Shown: positions 1-9,382 of the stretch, one piece after another | Numbering within the stretch: the stretch's first letter is position 1 | Layout of the letters: each line of letters begins with the position of its first letter | Origin: Rahnella bruchi | Lineage (GTDB): Bacteria; Pseudomonadota; Gammaproteobacteria; Enterobacterales; Enterobacteriaceae | Length of the DNA: 64,000 nt | Assembly: GCF_003614975.1 (NCBI RefSeq) | Contig: NZ_QZWI01000001.1 | Span: 248,001 to 312,000 of the forward strand | Direction: 5' to 3' | The notes under the pieces: generated by a model | The model's input: the letters and a program-made list of their open reading frames with translations, nothing else | Databases searched by the model: none | Told to the model about the DNA's origin: nothing | Program-made: the position numbers and the translations under genes

Positions 1-96
1 AAAAAACCTGGCTGATCTTGGCCTGATGGCCTCGCCTGACCCCCACGGGGGGTTGCGTAATTGTAACAACAGGTATTCTTTATTATTCCAGGCACT

Positions 97-1344
97 ATGA
101 AAATACACACAATTTCAGCCCAGATTCCGCAAATTCGTTACCAGCGATGCAGTGAGTGTGACACGCTATTCACACTTCCGGCGCTGCAGCGCACGCAGAC
201 AGCACATTGTCCGCGTTGTAACGCAAAAGTTGAAAAAGGCCGGGTCTGCTCCCTGCCGCGACTGATCACGATTGCTATCAGCATATTACTGCTGATGCCC
301 TTCGCTTATACCGAGCCGCTGATCAGCATCCGGCTTCTGGGCACGCGTATTGACGCCAGTTTACTTGAGGGTATCTGGCAGATGTCACGCCAGGGTGATC
401 CCGTCACCGCAAGCATGGTGGCCTTCTGTACTATCGGAGCTCCGCTGACACTTGCTGTCTCCATTCTTTATCTGCATTTTGGCAGCAAATTAGGGATGAA
501 TCTGAAACCCGTGCTGCTGATGCTCGATCGCCTTAAAGACTGGGTGATGCTCGATATTTATCTGGTCGGGATGGCAGTCGCTAGCATTAAGGTCAAAGAG
601 TATGCCGATATCAACGTCGGTATCGCGCTGGCCGCCTATCTGATGATGACGCTGATGGTCACGCTGACCATGATTAATCTCAACATCGAGCAGTTATGGG
701 AAGAGTTCTACCCCCAACGCCAGCCGAAAGGGTTGCCCTCTTCGCTGCGTTTGTGTCTGGCCTGTAAGTTCACCGGCATCCCGGATGAACGCGGACGCTG
801 TCCGCGCTGTCATGTTCCGATGCGTCTGCGCTATAAACACAGTTTGCAGAAAACATGGGCCGCGCTGATTGCCGCCATTGTATTTTTAATCCCGGCCAAT
901 TTACTGCCGATTTCCATTATCTATGCCAACGGACAACAGTTGAAGGACACCATATTTTCTGGCGTTGTGTCACTCGCGACATCGGGGAACGTGCCGATCG
1001 CCGCCATTGTCTTTATTGCCAGCGTACTGGTGCCGTTTACCAAAGTGATCGTGATGCTTACGCTGCTTATCAGCATTCATTTCAAAGCGATTCAGGGACT
1101 CAAAACGCGTATCCGTCTGCTGCGGCTGGTGACCTGGATAGGACGTTGGTCAATGCTTGATTTGTTTGTTATTTCATTAATGATGTCGCTGGTTAACCGT
1201 GACCAGCTTTTGTCTTTTACGATGGGACCGGCCGCCTTTTATTTTGGCTCTGCCGTAATTCTGACCATTCTTGCCGTTGAATGGCTTGATAGCCGCTTGA
1301 TTTGGGATGCACATGCAACAGGAAACGCCGAATACACCGACTGA
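97..1344 (+). CDS. yebS: LetA/PqiA-family inner-membrane protein YebS
   Basis: Integral inner-membrane partner of the MCE-tunnel protein encoded next, thought to feed lipids into the LetB tunnel across the periplasm. The 415-residue product has the PqiA/LetA layout: two cytoplasmic cysteine clusters (CSEC and CPRC near residues 19-42; CLAC and CPRC near residues 220-240), each followed by a bundle of hydrophobic segments. Length is close to E. coli YebS (about 427). ATG at 97; its end overlaps the start of yebT, as expected of a letAB operon. Family and synteny make the call firm; lipid transport is known from E. coli and not shown here. Confidence 0.95.
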   Translation: MKIHTISAQIPQIRYQRCSECDTLFTLPALQRTQTAHCPRCNAKVEKGRVCSLPRLITIAISILLLMPFAYTEPLISIRLLGTRIDASLLEGIWQMSRQGDPVTASMVAFCTIGAPLTLAVSILYLHFGSKLGMNLKPVLLMLDRLKDWVMLDIYLVGMAVASIKVKEYADINVGIALAAYLMMTLMVTLTMINLNIEQLWEEFYPQRQPKGLPSSLRLCLACKFTGIPDERGRCPRCHVPMRLRYKHSLQKTWAALIAAIVFLIPANLLPISIIYANGQQLKDTIFSGVVSLATSGNVPIAAIVFIASVLVPFTKVIVMLTLLISIHFKAIQGLKTRIRLLRLVTWIGRWSMLDLFVISLMMSLVNRDQLLSFTMGPAAFYFGSAVILTILAVEWLDSRLIWDAHATGNAEYTD

Positions 1345-3943
1345 AGCACGGATAAAACACAGGCGCCGGATTTCGCCCTTCTGGCTTCTGCCGTTTATTG
1401 CTTTACTGATCGCCGGATGGTTGATTTACAGCAACTATCAGGAGCGCGGTACGACCGTGACCATCGATTTCCAGTCTGCCGCAGGGATCGTAGCTGGCCG
1501 TACGCCGGTACGTTATCAGGGCGTGGAAGTCGGGACAGTGGAATCCATCAGCCTGAGCAAAGACCTGCGTACCATTCAGGTTAAAGTCAGCATCAAAAGT
1601 GACTTGTCCAACGCACTGCGCGAAGGCACTCAGTTTTGGCTGGTCACACCTAAAGCGTCTCTGGCGGGTGTATCAGGGCTTGATGCGCTGGTAGGCGGTA
1701 ACTACATCGGCATGATGCCGGGACCAGGAAAAGAGAAAGATCACTTTGTGGCGCTCGATACGCAGCCAAAATTCCGCCTCAATACCGGCGAACTGATGGT
1801 CCATCTGCACGCCAAAGATCTCGGTTCTCTGAGTACCGGTTCGCTGGTTTATTACCGTAAGATTCCGGTCGGTAAGGTTTACGACTACGACATTGAAAGC
1901 GGTAATGAAGGCGTGACGATCGATGTACTCATCGACAAACGTTTTGCCAATCTGGTCAAAGACAATACGCGTTTCTGGAATGTTTCCGGCTTTAAAGCAG
2001 ATTTAAACCTGAGCGGAGTGAAAGTTCAGATGGAAAGCCTGGCGGCGCTGGTGAATGGCGCGATCGCTATGGATTCCCCGAATGACGGGAAACAGGCAAA
2101 AGCCGATCAGTCATTCGTCCTGTATCCGGATCTGGCGCAGAGCCAGCGTGGTGTGGAAATCAATCTGGATTTACCGGACGGCAACGGATTATCCGAAGAC
2201 CAGACGCCGCTGATGTATCAGGGCTTGCAGGTCGGTACGCTGACCAAAATTACTTTACAGCCGGATAATAAAGTCACCGGTAAACTGACCGTTGATCCTT
2301 CGGTGCTCGACATGATGCGTACCGGTACGCGCATTGAGATGAACAGCCCAAAAATCAGCCTCAATAATGCCAATATCAGTCAATTGCTGACCGGTAACAC
2401 GCTGGAACTGATCCCCGGTGATGGCGAGCCGCAAAAACATTTTGTGGTGCTCGACAGCAACCAGCGACTGTTACAGAACCCGGGCATTGTCAAAGTGCAG
2501 CTGATTGCGCCGCAGAGTTACGGCATTGATGCGGGCCAGCCAATCAAACTCTACGGCATCACCGTCGGCTCGATTATCGACCGCACGCTGACCGATGAAG
2601 GCATCCTGTTTAATGCCGCTATTAAACCGGAATATAAAAATTTACTGCATAAAGACAGTAAGTTTGTGGTCAACAGCCGCGTTGATGTGAAGCTTGGCGT
2701 CGATGGAATGGAAGTTCTTGGTGCCAGCGCTCAGGAATGGGTCGACGGCGGTGTGCGCATTATTCCGGGCACCAAAGGGGCACCAGCACAGAAATACCCT
2801 CTTTACAGTAATGCGGAAAAGGCTGCCGAAGGCATTCAGGGCGAACAACCGGGCGCTACCCTGACGCTGACTGCGAAAAGCCTGCCAGATGTTCAGACCG
2901 GCTCCGTTGTGCTTTACCGTAAGTTCCAGGTAGGCCAGATAGTCAACGTTCGCCCTAAAGCCAATGAATTTGAAGTTGATGTTTATATTCAGCCTCAATA
3001 CCGCAACCTGCTGACTGAGAAAACTATTTTCTGGGCCGAAGGGGGCGCAAAAGTGCAACTCAATGGCAGCGGGCTGACCGTTCAGGCCTCACCGCTGGAT
3101 CGCGCGCTTAAAGGTGCCATCAGCTTTGACAACCTTGACGGCGTCACTGCCAGTAAAGGGGCGAAGCGTGTTCTGTATGATTCAGAAACCTCAGCCCGCG
3201 CGGTCGGCAGCCAGATAACACTAAATACTTATGATGCCAGCAAGCTTTCCGCCGGTATGCCTATTCGCTATCTGGGCATCACCATCGGTCAGGTGGAATC
3301 GCTGAAACTCGACTCGCAGTTGAACCAGGTTTCCGCCAAAGCCGTGTTGTATCCTGAATATGTTGATAACTTTGCCCGCCGCGGGACACGATTCTCCATT
3401 GTTTCACCGGAAATTTCCGCCGGTGGCGTAAGCAATCTCGATACGCTTCTCCAGCCCTACATCAATGTCGAGGCAGGGAAAGGCGCGCCAGCGCGCAACT
3501 TTGATTTGCAGGACTCCACCATCACCGACTCGCGTTACACGGATGGTCTGGGTATCGTGGTCGATGCGGCTGAAGTCGGCTCATTGCAAATCGGCACGCC
3601 GGTGCTGTTCCGCGGGATTGAGGTCGGTACAGTATCTGGCTTCTATCTGGGCGCCATGGCGGATCGGGTGAATGTGACGCTTAGGATCAGTAAAAAATAT
3701 CAATATCTGGTGCGGGAAAACTCCGTGTTCTGGCTGGCTTCGGGTTATGACCTTCAATTCGGTCTGACCGGTGGCGTGTTCAAGAGCGGGACATTCCAGC
3801 AATTTATTCGCGGAGGTATCGCCTTTGCGACACCGCCAACCACGCCGTTGGCGCCGAAAGCGGCTAACGGCAATCATTTCCTGCTCACTCCGGAAGCACC
3901 AAAAGACTGGCAGAAATGGGGAACGGCAATCCCGAGAAATTAA
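1313..3943 (+). CDS. yebT: LetB/YebT, seven-MCE-domain lipid transport tunnel
   Basis: Periplasm-spanning MCE protein with an N-terminal transmembrane anchor (about residues 20-40, after RRISPFW) and a run of MCE repeats, each opening with a pattern like 'G-x-P-V-x-Y-x-G-x-x-V-G'. At about 876 residues it matches E. coli YebT/LetB (877). The ATG at 1313 is preferred over the ATG two codons upstream because it aligns with the E. coli start (MSQETP versus MQQETP). It overlaps yebS, so the two are co-expressed. Function is taken from the family: hexameric stacked rings forming a hydrophobic channel between inner and outer membranes. Confidence 0.95.
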   Translation: MQQETPNTPTEARIKHRRRISPFWLLPFIALLIAGWLIYSNYQERGTTVTIDFQSAAGIVAGRTPVRYQGVEVGTVESISLSKDLRTIQVKVSIKSDLSNALREGTQFWLVTPKASLAGVSGLDALVGGNYIGMMPGPGKEKDHFVALDTQPKFRLNTGELMVHLHAKDLGSLSTGSLVYYRKIPVGKVYDYDIESGNEGVTIDVLIDKRFANLVKDNTRFWNVSGFKADLNLSGVKVQMESLAALVNGAIAMDSPNDGKQAKADQSFVLYPDLAQSQRGVEINLDLPDGNGLSEDQTPLMYQGLQVGTLTKITLQPDNKVTGKLTVDPSVLDMMRTGTRIEMNSPKISLNNANISQLLTGNTLELIPGDGEPQKHFVVLDSNQRLLQNPGIVKVQLIAPQSYGIDAGQPIKLYGITVGSIIDRTLTDEGILFNAAIKPEYKNLLHKDSKFVVNSRVDVKLGVDGMEVLGASAQEWVDGGVRIIPGTKGAPAQKYPLYSNAEKAAEGIQGEQPGATLTLTAKSLPDVQTGSVVLYRKFQVGQIVNVRPKANEFEVDVYIQPQYRNLLTEKTIFWAEGGAKVQLNGSGLTVQASPLDRALKGAISFDNLDGVTASKGAKRVLYDSETSARAVGSQITLNTYDASKLSAGMPIRYLGITIGQVESLKLDSQLNQVSAKAVLYPEYVDNFARRGTRFSIVSPEISAGGVSNLDTLLQPYINVEAGKGAPARNFDLQDSTITDSRYTDGLGIVVDAAEVGSLQIGTPVLFRGIEVGTVSGFYLGAMADRVNVTLRISKKYQYLVRENSVFWLASGYDLQFGLTGGVFKSGTFQQFIRGGIAFATPPTTPLAPKAANGNHFLLTPEAPKDWQKWGTAIPRN

Positions 3944-3961
3944 CCGGTATGATGTTGAACA

Positions 3962-3986
3962 GGGCCACCTTCGGGTGGCCTTTTCT
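3962..3986 (+). terminator. Rho-independent terminator after yebT
   Basis: A perfect 7-bp GC-rich stem (GGCCACC/GGTGGCC) closes on a TTCG tetraloop and is followed by TTTTCTTT, 20 bp after the yebT stop. It separates the letAB operon from rsmF. Confidence 0.9.
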
Positions 3987-4075
3987 TTATCAGGCAACGC
4001 GCGCAGCCCTCTCATCACAGGTAAATATGGTAAACTCCGCGGCAGAAAAACTTCTTCAGCTCTGGAACCACACCT

Positions 4076-5545
4076 TTGTCAAAGCTCACCACCGCCACCA
4101 CTTTTACTGGTAAATTACCCGTTGCTTTCCTGGAGGCTACACGCGCAATCATGCCTGCTGACCTGAGCATGGACGAATTTATTGCCGCCTGTCAGCGCCC
4201 TCTCCGTCCGAGTCTGCGGGTGAATACCCTGAAAATCAGCGTGACGGATTTCCTTGAGCTCGCCGGACGTTATCAGTGGGATTTAGAACCCGTGCCGTGG
4301 TGCGCGGAAGGTTTCTGGATAAACCGCAACGTGCTGGACGATACGCGTCTGGGCAATGCCTTATCGCATCTGGCCGGTCTTTTCTATATTCAGGAAGCCA
4401 GTTCCATGCTGCCGGTCACCGCGTTGTTCGCTAACGATACACAACCGGTTCTGGTGATGGACGTCGCGGCCGCGCCCGGTTCGAAAACCACGCAAATCGC
4501 AGCGCTGATGAAAAATCAGGGAGGCATTATTGCCAATGAATATTCAGCCAGCCGGGTCAAAGTCCTGCACGCCAATATCAGCCGTTGTGGCGTCAGTAAC
4601 ACGGCATTGACTCACTTTGACGGACGCGTTTTTGGTGCTGCCCTGCCTGAAATCTTTGACGCTATCCTGCTGGACGCGCCCTGCTCCGGCGAAGGCGTTA
4701 TCCGTAAAGACCCTGATGCCATGAGTAACTGGTCTGAAAACAGCGTGACTGAAATTGCCGCTACACAACGTGAACTGATTGACAGCGCGTTTCATGCGCT
4801 TAAACCCGGCGGCGTACTGGTCTATTCAACCTGCACCCTTAACGCTCAGGAAAATCAGCAGGTTTGCCAGTGGTTACTCGATACCTATGCAGATGCTGTA
4901 GAAGTGGAATCGCTGGCAGAGTTATTCCCGGGCGCGGGTAAGGCCGTCACGCCGGAAGGCTATTTGCACGTCTTTCCTCAGGTCTATGACAGCGAAGGTT
5001 TCTTTGTCGCACGCTTTCGTAAAACGGATTCTGTGCCGCGCCTGCCGGTCCCCGGATATAAGGTCGGCCGCTTTCCTTTCTCGCCACTTTCCCGTCAGGA
5101 CAGTGCCGAAATCGTCAAAGCAGCGGGTCTTTCTGGCCTTGTCTGGCCTGAGAGACAATACACATTATGGCAACGTGATAAAGAAATCTGGCTCTTCCCT
5201 GCCGTGCTGGAGCCCGTCTTTGGCAAAGTCCGTTTTTCCCGCATCGGTGTGAGACTGGCAGAGCGTTTTCCGAAAGGTTTCCGCTGGCAGCATGAAGCCG
5301 TGGTGGCATTCAGTGTCGCGGATTCCAAAAATCGTTTTGAGATAAATGATGAACTGGCGCAGAGCTGGTTCCGTGGCGTCGATATCTATCCGGACGACGC
5401 ACCGCCGTCAGACGAATGTCTGGTGACCTGGCTTGGCCAGCCATTAGGACTGGCAAAACGGATCGGCAGCCGGATTAAAAACAGTCTGCCACGAGAACTG
5501 GTGAGAGATGGCGCGATTCGTCCGCAAACATTGTCGAACGATTAA
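4076..5545 (+). CDS. rsmF: 16S rRNA m5C1407 methyltransferase RsmF
   Basis: S-adenosylmethionine-dependent methyltransferase that makes 5-methylcytidine at 16S rRNA position 1407. The 489-residue product has the Nol1/Nop2/Sun catalytic core: SAM-binding [12 protein letters not shown], the first cysteine in LDAPCSGEG and the catalytic cysteine in YSTCTLN, then a PUA-like C-terminal half ending in GLAKRIGSR and PRELVRDG as in E. coli YebU. The start used is TTG at 4076, which gives the usual N-terminus ahead of the conserved '[10 protein letters not shown]' block; the ribosome site in front is weak, and an ATG at 4151 (within the MPADLS stretch) is a shorter alternative. Confidence 0.93.
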   Translation: MSKLTTATTFTGKLPVAFLEATRAIMPADLSMDEFIAACQRPLRPSLRVNTLKISVTDFLELAGRYQWDLEPVPWCAEGFWINRNVLDDTRLGNALSHLAGLFYIQEASSMLPVTALFANDTQPVLVMDVAAAPGSKTTQIAALMKNQGGIIANEYSASRVKVLHANISRCGVSNTALTHFDGRVFGAALPEIFDAILLDAPCSGEGVIRKDPDAMSNWSENSVTEIAATQRELIDSAFHALKPGGVLVYSTCTLNAQENQQVCQWLLDTYADAVEVESLAELFPGAGKAVTPEGYLHVFPQVYDSEGFFVARFRKTDSVPRLPVPGYKVGRFPFSPLSRQDSAEIVKAAGLSGLVWPERQYTLWQRDKEIWLFPAVLEPVFGKVRFSRIGVRLAERFPKGFRWQHEAVVAFSVADSKNRFEINDELAQSWFRGVDIYPDDAPPSDECLVTWLGQPLGLAKRIGSRIKNSLPRELVRDGAIRPQTLSND

Positions 5546-5915
5546 TTAGATTTAACTTTCCCGCAAATTTCTGTGCCAGAGGAACATTCCGACGGCGCAG
5601 AATATTCTACTCAATGGGCCTTAATGCCGACAAAAATACCTGATATATGTGTTTCTTTGAATTCTGTGCAATTGAACTTTTAGGTGAAATCACGGTGACA
5701 AAGTGTATATAACAAATAGCTGTAAAGCATTTTGTGCTGCATATATCGGATAGTGACTTATATTATCAAGAAAGGTTCACTGAATTATAAGTAGGAATAA
5801 TCCTACTGCGCCATGTATTATTGCCATCAAGATAACATTGTCAGTGATATATCATTTTCAGATATAAATCTTAATGCCTGATGTTGAGTAAAGACCTGCC
5901 AGTCGGAGAAGTATC
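5546..5915. promoter_or_regulatory. AT-rich leader region with a perfect inverted repeat before the GGDEF gene
   Basis: This 370-bp AT-rich gap holds no credible gene. At 5791-5806 there is a perfect 6-bp inverted repeat (GTAGGA-ATAA-TCCTAC), 110 bp upstream of the diguanylate cyclase start. It could be an operator or a weak hairpin. No U-tract follows it, so it is not a terminator. No clear terminator for rsmF is visible. Confidence 0.35.
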
Positions 5916-7637
5916 ATGTCGGATGAAATGAAACTCGAATCAGCAGATGGGCTGCTTTTGCAGCAAATGGCCAGTCTGCGAGATATTATCGATAACAATT
6001 CTGACTGGATCTGGGAAGTCGATGCGCAGGGGCGTTATGTTTTCTCCTCCAATAAATGCATCGAATTCCTTGGTGTTCCGCCTGAAAAAGTATTAGGTAA
6101 AACCCCTTTCGATTTCATGCCTCCTGATGAAGCACGGCGCGTGGGCGAGCAGTTTGCCGCTATCGTTGAACGCCGCGCCCCTTTCGGTGGCTTGCTGAAC
6201 CGTAATATACGCCCGGATGGCACTGAAGTTATTCTCGAAACCAGCGGTGTCCCGCTTTTTGATAATGACGGAAATTTTCGCGGCTATCGCGGGATCGACC
6301 GCAATCTCACCAGCCTGGATCAGGCACCGGGCCAGCGTCTTTTCCAGCTTGAAACGATCTATTCCAATGCACCGGTGGGACTGTGTTTCATTGATTTACA
6401 GATGCGATATGTCACGGTTAATGACGCAATGGCGAATATTATCGGCCTCCAACCCTATGAAGCGATAGGACGCAAAATAGGGGTTTTCCTGCCCGGACTT
6501 TCACCATTGCTGAGTAATGCGCTGGAACTTGCCCTGCGTAACGAAACGACACCCGATCGTGAGTTTTCCGTTCCCGGAAAGAATCAGGTTTTCTTCGTAC
6601 GTATTAAAGCCGCTTATGATGCCCAGAATCAGCTGAACGGCCTGTCTGTCGCGATGACGGACATCACCAGCCTCAAACGTATGGAAAGAGCCCTGCGCGA
6701 AAGTCAGGAACATTACCGCAATATGGTTGAGCTGAACCCGCAAATTCCGTGGACAGCCGATCCGCGCGGGATGCTCAATGATGTCAGCTCGCGTTTTCAG
6801 CGGATCACCGGCATGACCCGTCAGGATATTCTGGCCGACAAGTGGATACAGAGTATGCACGTGGAAGACCGTCGCGCCGCCGTTCAGACCTGGGAGCAGT
6901 GCCTTAAAACAGGTGCGCCACTGGATATAGAAGTTCGTTTTTGTCACGTAGACCGTGGATGGAACTGGATGCGTATACGCGCTGCCGCCAGTTACGCCAC
7001 CGACGGTTCAATTCAGCGCTGGTACGGTACCGCAGAAGACGTTCATGAACGCAAGTTACTGGAACTGAAACTGGTTAAAGCCAACCGTCGTCTGGAGATC
7101 CAGGCGCGCACGGATTCACTGACTAAACTGCCTAACCGCCGTGAGTTTAAAAAAGTGCTCAGCCACGAATATATGCGTGCCAAGCGTAACCGTACACCAC
7201 TGACCGTGGTGATGATCGATATCGATTACTTCAAACATTTCAACGACCATTACGGCCATCTTTCCGGTGATGCCTGCCTGCGTTTAGTGGCGCGCACTTT
7301 GCGCAAATCACTTAAACGCAGCACCGACGTCGTCACGCGTTTTGGCGGCGAGGAGTTCGCGGCCATTCTGCCGGATACCGACCTGAAAGGCGCCTGGATT
7401 GTCGCACAGCACATCATGGAATCGATTGAGTCGCTGGGCATCAAGCACAGTTTCAGCGAGTTTAACCGCGTCACCATCAGTCAGGGGATTGCGACGTATA
7501 TGCCGGAACAGGATCCTGGTATTGAAGATCAGTCAGATATTGTCAGTGCCGCAGATGAAGCCCTGTACCTGTCGAAAAATAATGGTCGTAACCAAATCAA
7601 CGCAATGCCTGTCTCGGTAAGATTTAACCAGCTGTAG
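5916..7637 (+). CDS. PAS-PAS-PAS-GGDEF diguanylate cyclase
   Basis: Cytoplasmic sensor enzyme predicted to make cyclic di-GMP from two GTP. The 573 residues contain three PAS-like domains (about 20-130, 145-260 and 265-385; the last ends with the PAC-like 'RWYGTAEDVHERK'), a short coiled linker, then a GGDEF domain from about residue 405. The active-site loop is intact as GGEEF (in RFGGEEFAAILP). An RxxD inhibitory site (RSTD) lies exactly five residues before it, so product feedback inhibition is likely. No transmembrane segment is visible, so the signal is probably intracellular (redox, ligand or haem). Start ATG follows CGGAGAAG. The gene has no counterpart at this place in E. coli. Confidence 0.93.
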   Translation: MSDEMKLESADGLLLQQMASLRDIIDNNSDWIWEVDAQGRYVFSSNKCIEFLGVPPEKVLGKTPFDFMPPDEARRVGEQFAAIVERRAPFGGLLNRNIRPDGTEVILETSGVPLFDNDGNFRGYRGIDRNLTSLDQAPGQRLFQLETIYSNAPVGLCFIDLQMRYVTVNDAMANIIGLQPYEAIGRKIGVFLPGLSPLLSNALELALRNETTPDREFSVPGKNQVFFVRIKAAYDAQNQLNGLSVAMTDITSLKRMERALRESQEHYRNMVELNPQIPWTADPRGMLNDVSSRFQRITGMTRQDILADKWIQSMHVEDRRAAVQTWEQCLKTGAPLDIEVRFCHVDRGWNWMRIRAAASYATDGSIQRWYGTAEDVHERKLLELKLVKANRRLEIQARTDSLTKLPNRREFKKVLSHEYMRAKRNRTPLTVVMIDIDYFKHFNDHYGHLSGDACLRLVARTLRKSLKRSTDVVTRFGGEEFAAILPDTDLKGAWIVAQHIMESIESLGIKHSFSEFNRVTISQGIATYMPEQDPGIEDQSDIVSAADEALYLSKNNGRNQINAMPVSVRFNQL

Positions 7638-7854
7638 CCTCTTCACAGGGGGCGCTGTGTTTGTGCGGCTCCCTGCGTCCCTTTTCGCAACGTCCTGTCT
7701 GAAACCCTCGTCCGTGAGTTCATACACAGAAGAGTGCTTCCGTAAAATTCGGGTGGCACTTTTTGTGCTGTCGACTATTCTGAAATAAGGCAGACCAACT
7801 GGTCATACCTGATGTCATTGAAATTGCTTACAACACTCTGGCGAGGAGTATCTG

Positions 7855-8097
7855 ATGGGAAAATCGAGTATCCGGATTGGCAGTTACGAAATTGACGATG
7901 CACATCTTTCTACGCCTGAAGCAAAAGGCGGCGATAAGGTGCATATTCCTTGCAAGTCGGACCCTGATTTGTGCATGCAACTTGATGCCTGGGATGATCA
8001 CACCAGCGTCCCGGCAGTCCTCGATGGCCGTCATTCTGTGTTGTATAAAGAAAAGTATGACGAGCAGAAAGATGAGTGGATTATGCGACTGGAGTAA
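7855..8097 (+). CDS. yebV: YebV family small protein
   Basis: An 80-residue soluble protein matching E. coli YebV: 'SIRIGSYEIDDA' at the N-terminus, IPCKSDPDLCMQLDAWD in the middle and WIMRLE at the end. Function is unknown in the family. It follows rsmF in E. coli too; here the diguanylate cyclase intervenes. Start ATG is preceded by GCGAGGAG at good spacing. The adjacent yebW of E. coli is not visible. Confidence 0.9.
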   Translation: MGKSSIRIGSYEIDDAHLSTPEAKGGDKVHIPCKSDPDLCMQLDAWDDHTSVPAVLDGRHSVLYKEKYDEQKDEWIMRLE

Positions 8098-8102
8098 CAA
8101 TG

Positions 8103-8130
8103 CATGGCGAACGGAATTTTGTTCGCCATG
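8103..8130. terminator. Perfect hairpin between convergent genes
   Basis: A perfect 10-bp inverted repeat (CATGGCGAAC and GTTCGCCATG) with an 8-nt loop lies between yebV and the convergent C39-like gene. There is no long U-tract on either side, so termination strength is uncertain. Confidence 0.55.
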
Positions 8131-8157
8131 CCGCTTGCGGTCGGTCGATTTTGAGTG

Positions 8158-8799
8158 CTATTGAGCCTTTGTCACCAGCGAAATGCCCCGACCGGCGAAA
8201 AAACGCGCGAAAGTTTCCACAGGTAACGTGACATCCTGCTGAGTAGAAATATCGTGACCGGACGGATTATGGAAGGTCACTGATTGATCATCAGCCCGGG
8301 TCACCAGCACCAGATGACCGCCTTTGTGCGGTGGCGTGGACTCCGGAATACGCACAAAAGGATGTACTGAAGCAATAAAAAATCGGTGTTCTGCCAGCTG
8401 ACCGGCAATATCTTGAGCCGAGATATCCACTTTGACCTGCGCCGAAAGACCCAGTTCCTGCCGGACATATTCCACAAAAGGCGCGTAGATAAGCCCCTTA
8501 ATATTGTCGCCCTCGCGAACATACGCTCCGTAATAAAGGCTTCGGTAAGTCAGTTTCAACACAGGTACTACTTTGCCCGAAACGGCTGCCAGCACCATCT
8601 TCAGGCAGCACATTCCGCAAACATGATTCGCCCACTCGATAAACTCCCGTTGTTCAGCCGCACCCGAATTGGGCCACACGCTGACATCACTGAGCTGAAT
8701 ATCTCCGGCAATAATCCCGGCTGCACAGTCAGGATCTTCCCACTGACTAAAATAAGGGACGCCGGAAGAAGTAGAAAATGAACGCTGATTAACGGGCAT
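8158..8799 (-). CDS. C39-like cysteine peptidase family protein
   Basis: A 213-residue protein with the papain-like C39_2 signature: a nucleophile cysteine in HVCGMCCLKMVL (about residue 62), a catalytic histidine in HKGGHLVLVTRAD (about 161) and a following 'HNPSG' that would supply the third residue. No signal peptide or membrane segment is seen, so a cytosolic location is likely, although such proteins are often exported. The substrate is unknown. It is a single gene, convergent with yebV. Confidence 0.75.
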   Translation of the reverse strand: MPVNQRSFSTSSGVPYFSQWEDPDCAAGIIAGDIQLSDVSVWPNSGAAEQREFIEWANHVCGMCCLKMVLAAVSGKVVPVLKLTYRSLYYGAYVREGDNIKGLIYAPFVEYVRQELGLSAQVKVDISAQDIAGQLAEHRFFIASVHPFVRIPESTPPHKGGHLVLVTRADDQSVTFHNPSGHDISTQQDVTLPVETFARFFAGRGISLVTKAQ

Positions 8800-8892
8800 G
8801 ACATAGTCCTGAACGGCAGAGTGGCAACATCTGGTTGATCATACAACTGACGAATGAAAAGGCCTGATGTCAGTATCAGGCCTCTGGAAGAT

Positions 8893-9285
8893 TTAGAACT
8901 TTTCGACCATCCGAAACTTCATCAGTAACAGCGGCATCGTCGGCTCAAACATTTCATACTCTTCGAAGAAACGCTGGTGCTCTTTGCGCCAGTAAGCCAA
9001 CGTCCGGTCGCCTTCCCCTTCCTCCCAGGCATGCTGTTCCGTTACCTGGTCAAAAGGCACTTGTTTCACTTCGGTCAGTTGCACGGCACACACCGGATTA
9101 CTGCGGCCATCAACTACCACAAAGATTTCGCCCGGCTCAGGTTCAGGATCATCATCAAGATTTGAGCAGGTGGCGGTTTTTGTGCCAGCAATAACACGCT
9201 TAGCCAGTTCGTCAGCTGACGATTCAGTATCACCAAACGACCAGCGCTCTGCGTCCCGGTATTTGAGTGGGATCTGCGGAATCAT
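8893..9285 (-). CDS. ASCH domain protein (YhfF-like)
   Basis: A 130-residue cytosolic protein with the ASCH-domain pattern: WSFGDT near the N-terminus, then AGTKTATCS, EPGEIFVVVDGRSNPVCAVQ and a late acidic-aromatic 'AYWRKEHQRFFEE'. ASCH domains are beta-barrels related to PUA and are thought to bind RNA or modified nucleosides; some members are amidohydrolases acting on N4-acetylcytidine. The exact role here is not known. The start is the ATG at 9285, with AGGATAAATT upstream. Confidence 0.8.
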   Translation of the reverse strand: MIPQIPLKYRDAERWSFGDTESSADELAKRVIAGTKTATCSNLDDDPEPEPGEIFVVVDGRSNPVCAVQLTEVKQVPFDQVTEQHAWEEGEGDRTLAYWRKEHQRFFEEYEMFEPTMPLLLMKFRMVEKF

Positions 9286-9340
9286 AATTTATCCTTTCAA
9301 TTGAGATAGTTCACTGCCATTACAGTTAAACATTAGCACA

Positions 9341-9364
9341 AAAAAACCCGCCGCAGCGGGTTTT
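9341..9364. terminator. Bidirectional terminator
   Basis: The stem ACCCGC/GCGGGT with loop CGCA is flanked by an A-run on the left and TTTT on the right. It ends the minus-strand WG-repeat operon and insulates the ASCH gene upstream region. Confidence 0.8.
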
Positions 9365-9382
9365 GCAAGCCGGAAAAGTGTC

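Noticed and set aside
36-56. GC-rich palindrome before yebS
   Set aside because: ACCCCC/GGGGGT pairing is present but with no U-tract, and the upstream gene is outside the window, so I do not call a terminator.
855-1160. 101-codon frame inside yebS
   Set aside because: Another reading frame of a clear yebS coding region; no ribosome site and no family resemblance.
2642-3058. 138-codon minus-strand frame inside yebT
   Set aside because: Antisense shadow of conserved MCE repeats.
3771-4166. Frames across the yebT-rsmF junction
   Set aside because: They run through the terminator at 3962-3986 and overlap both real genes.
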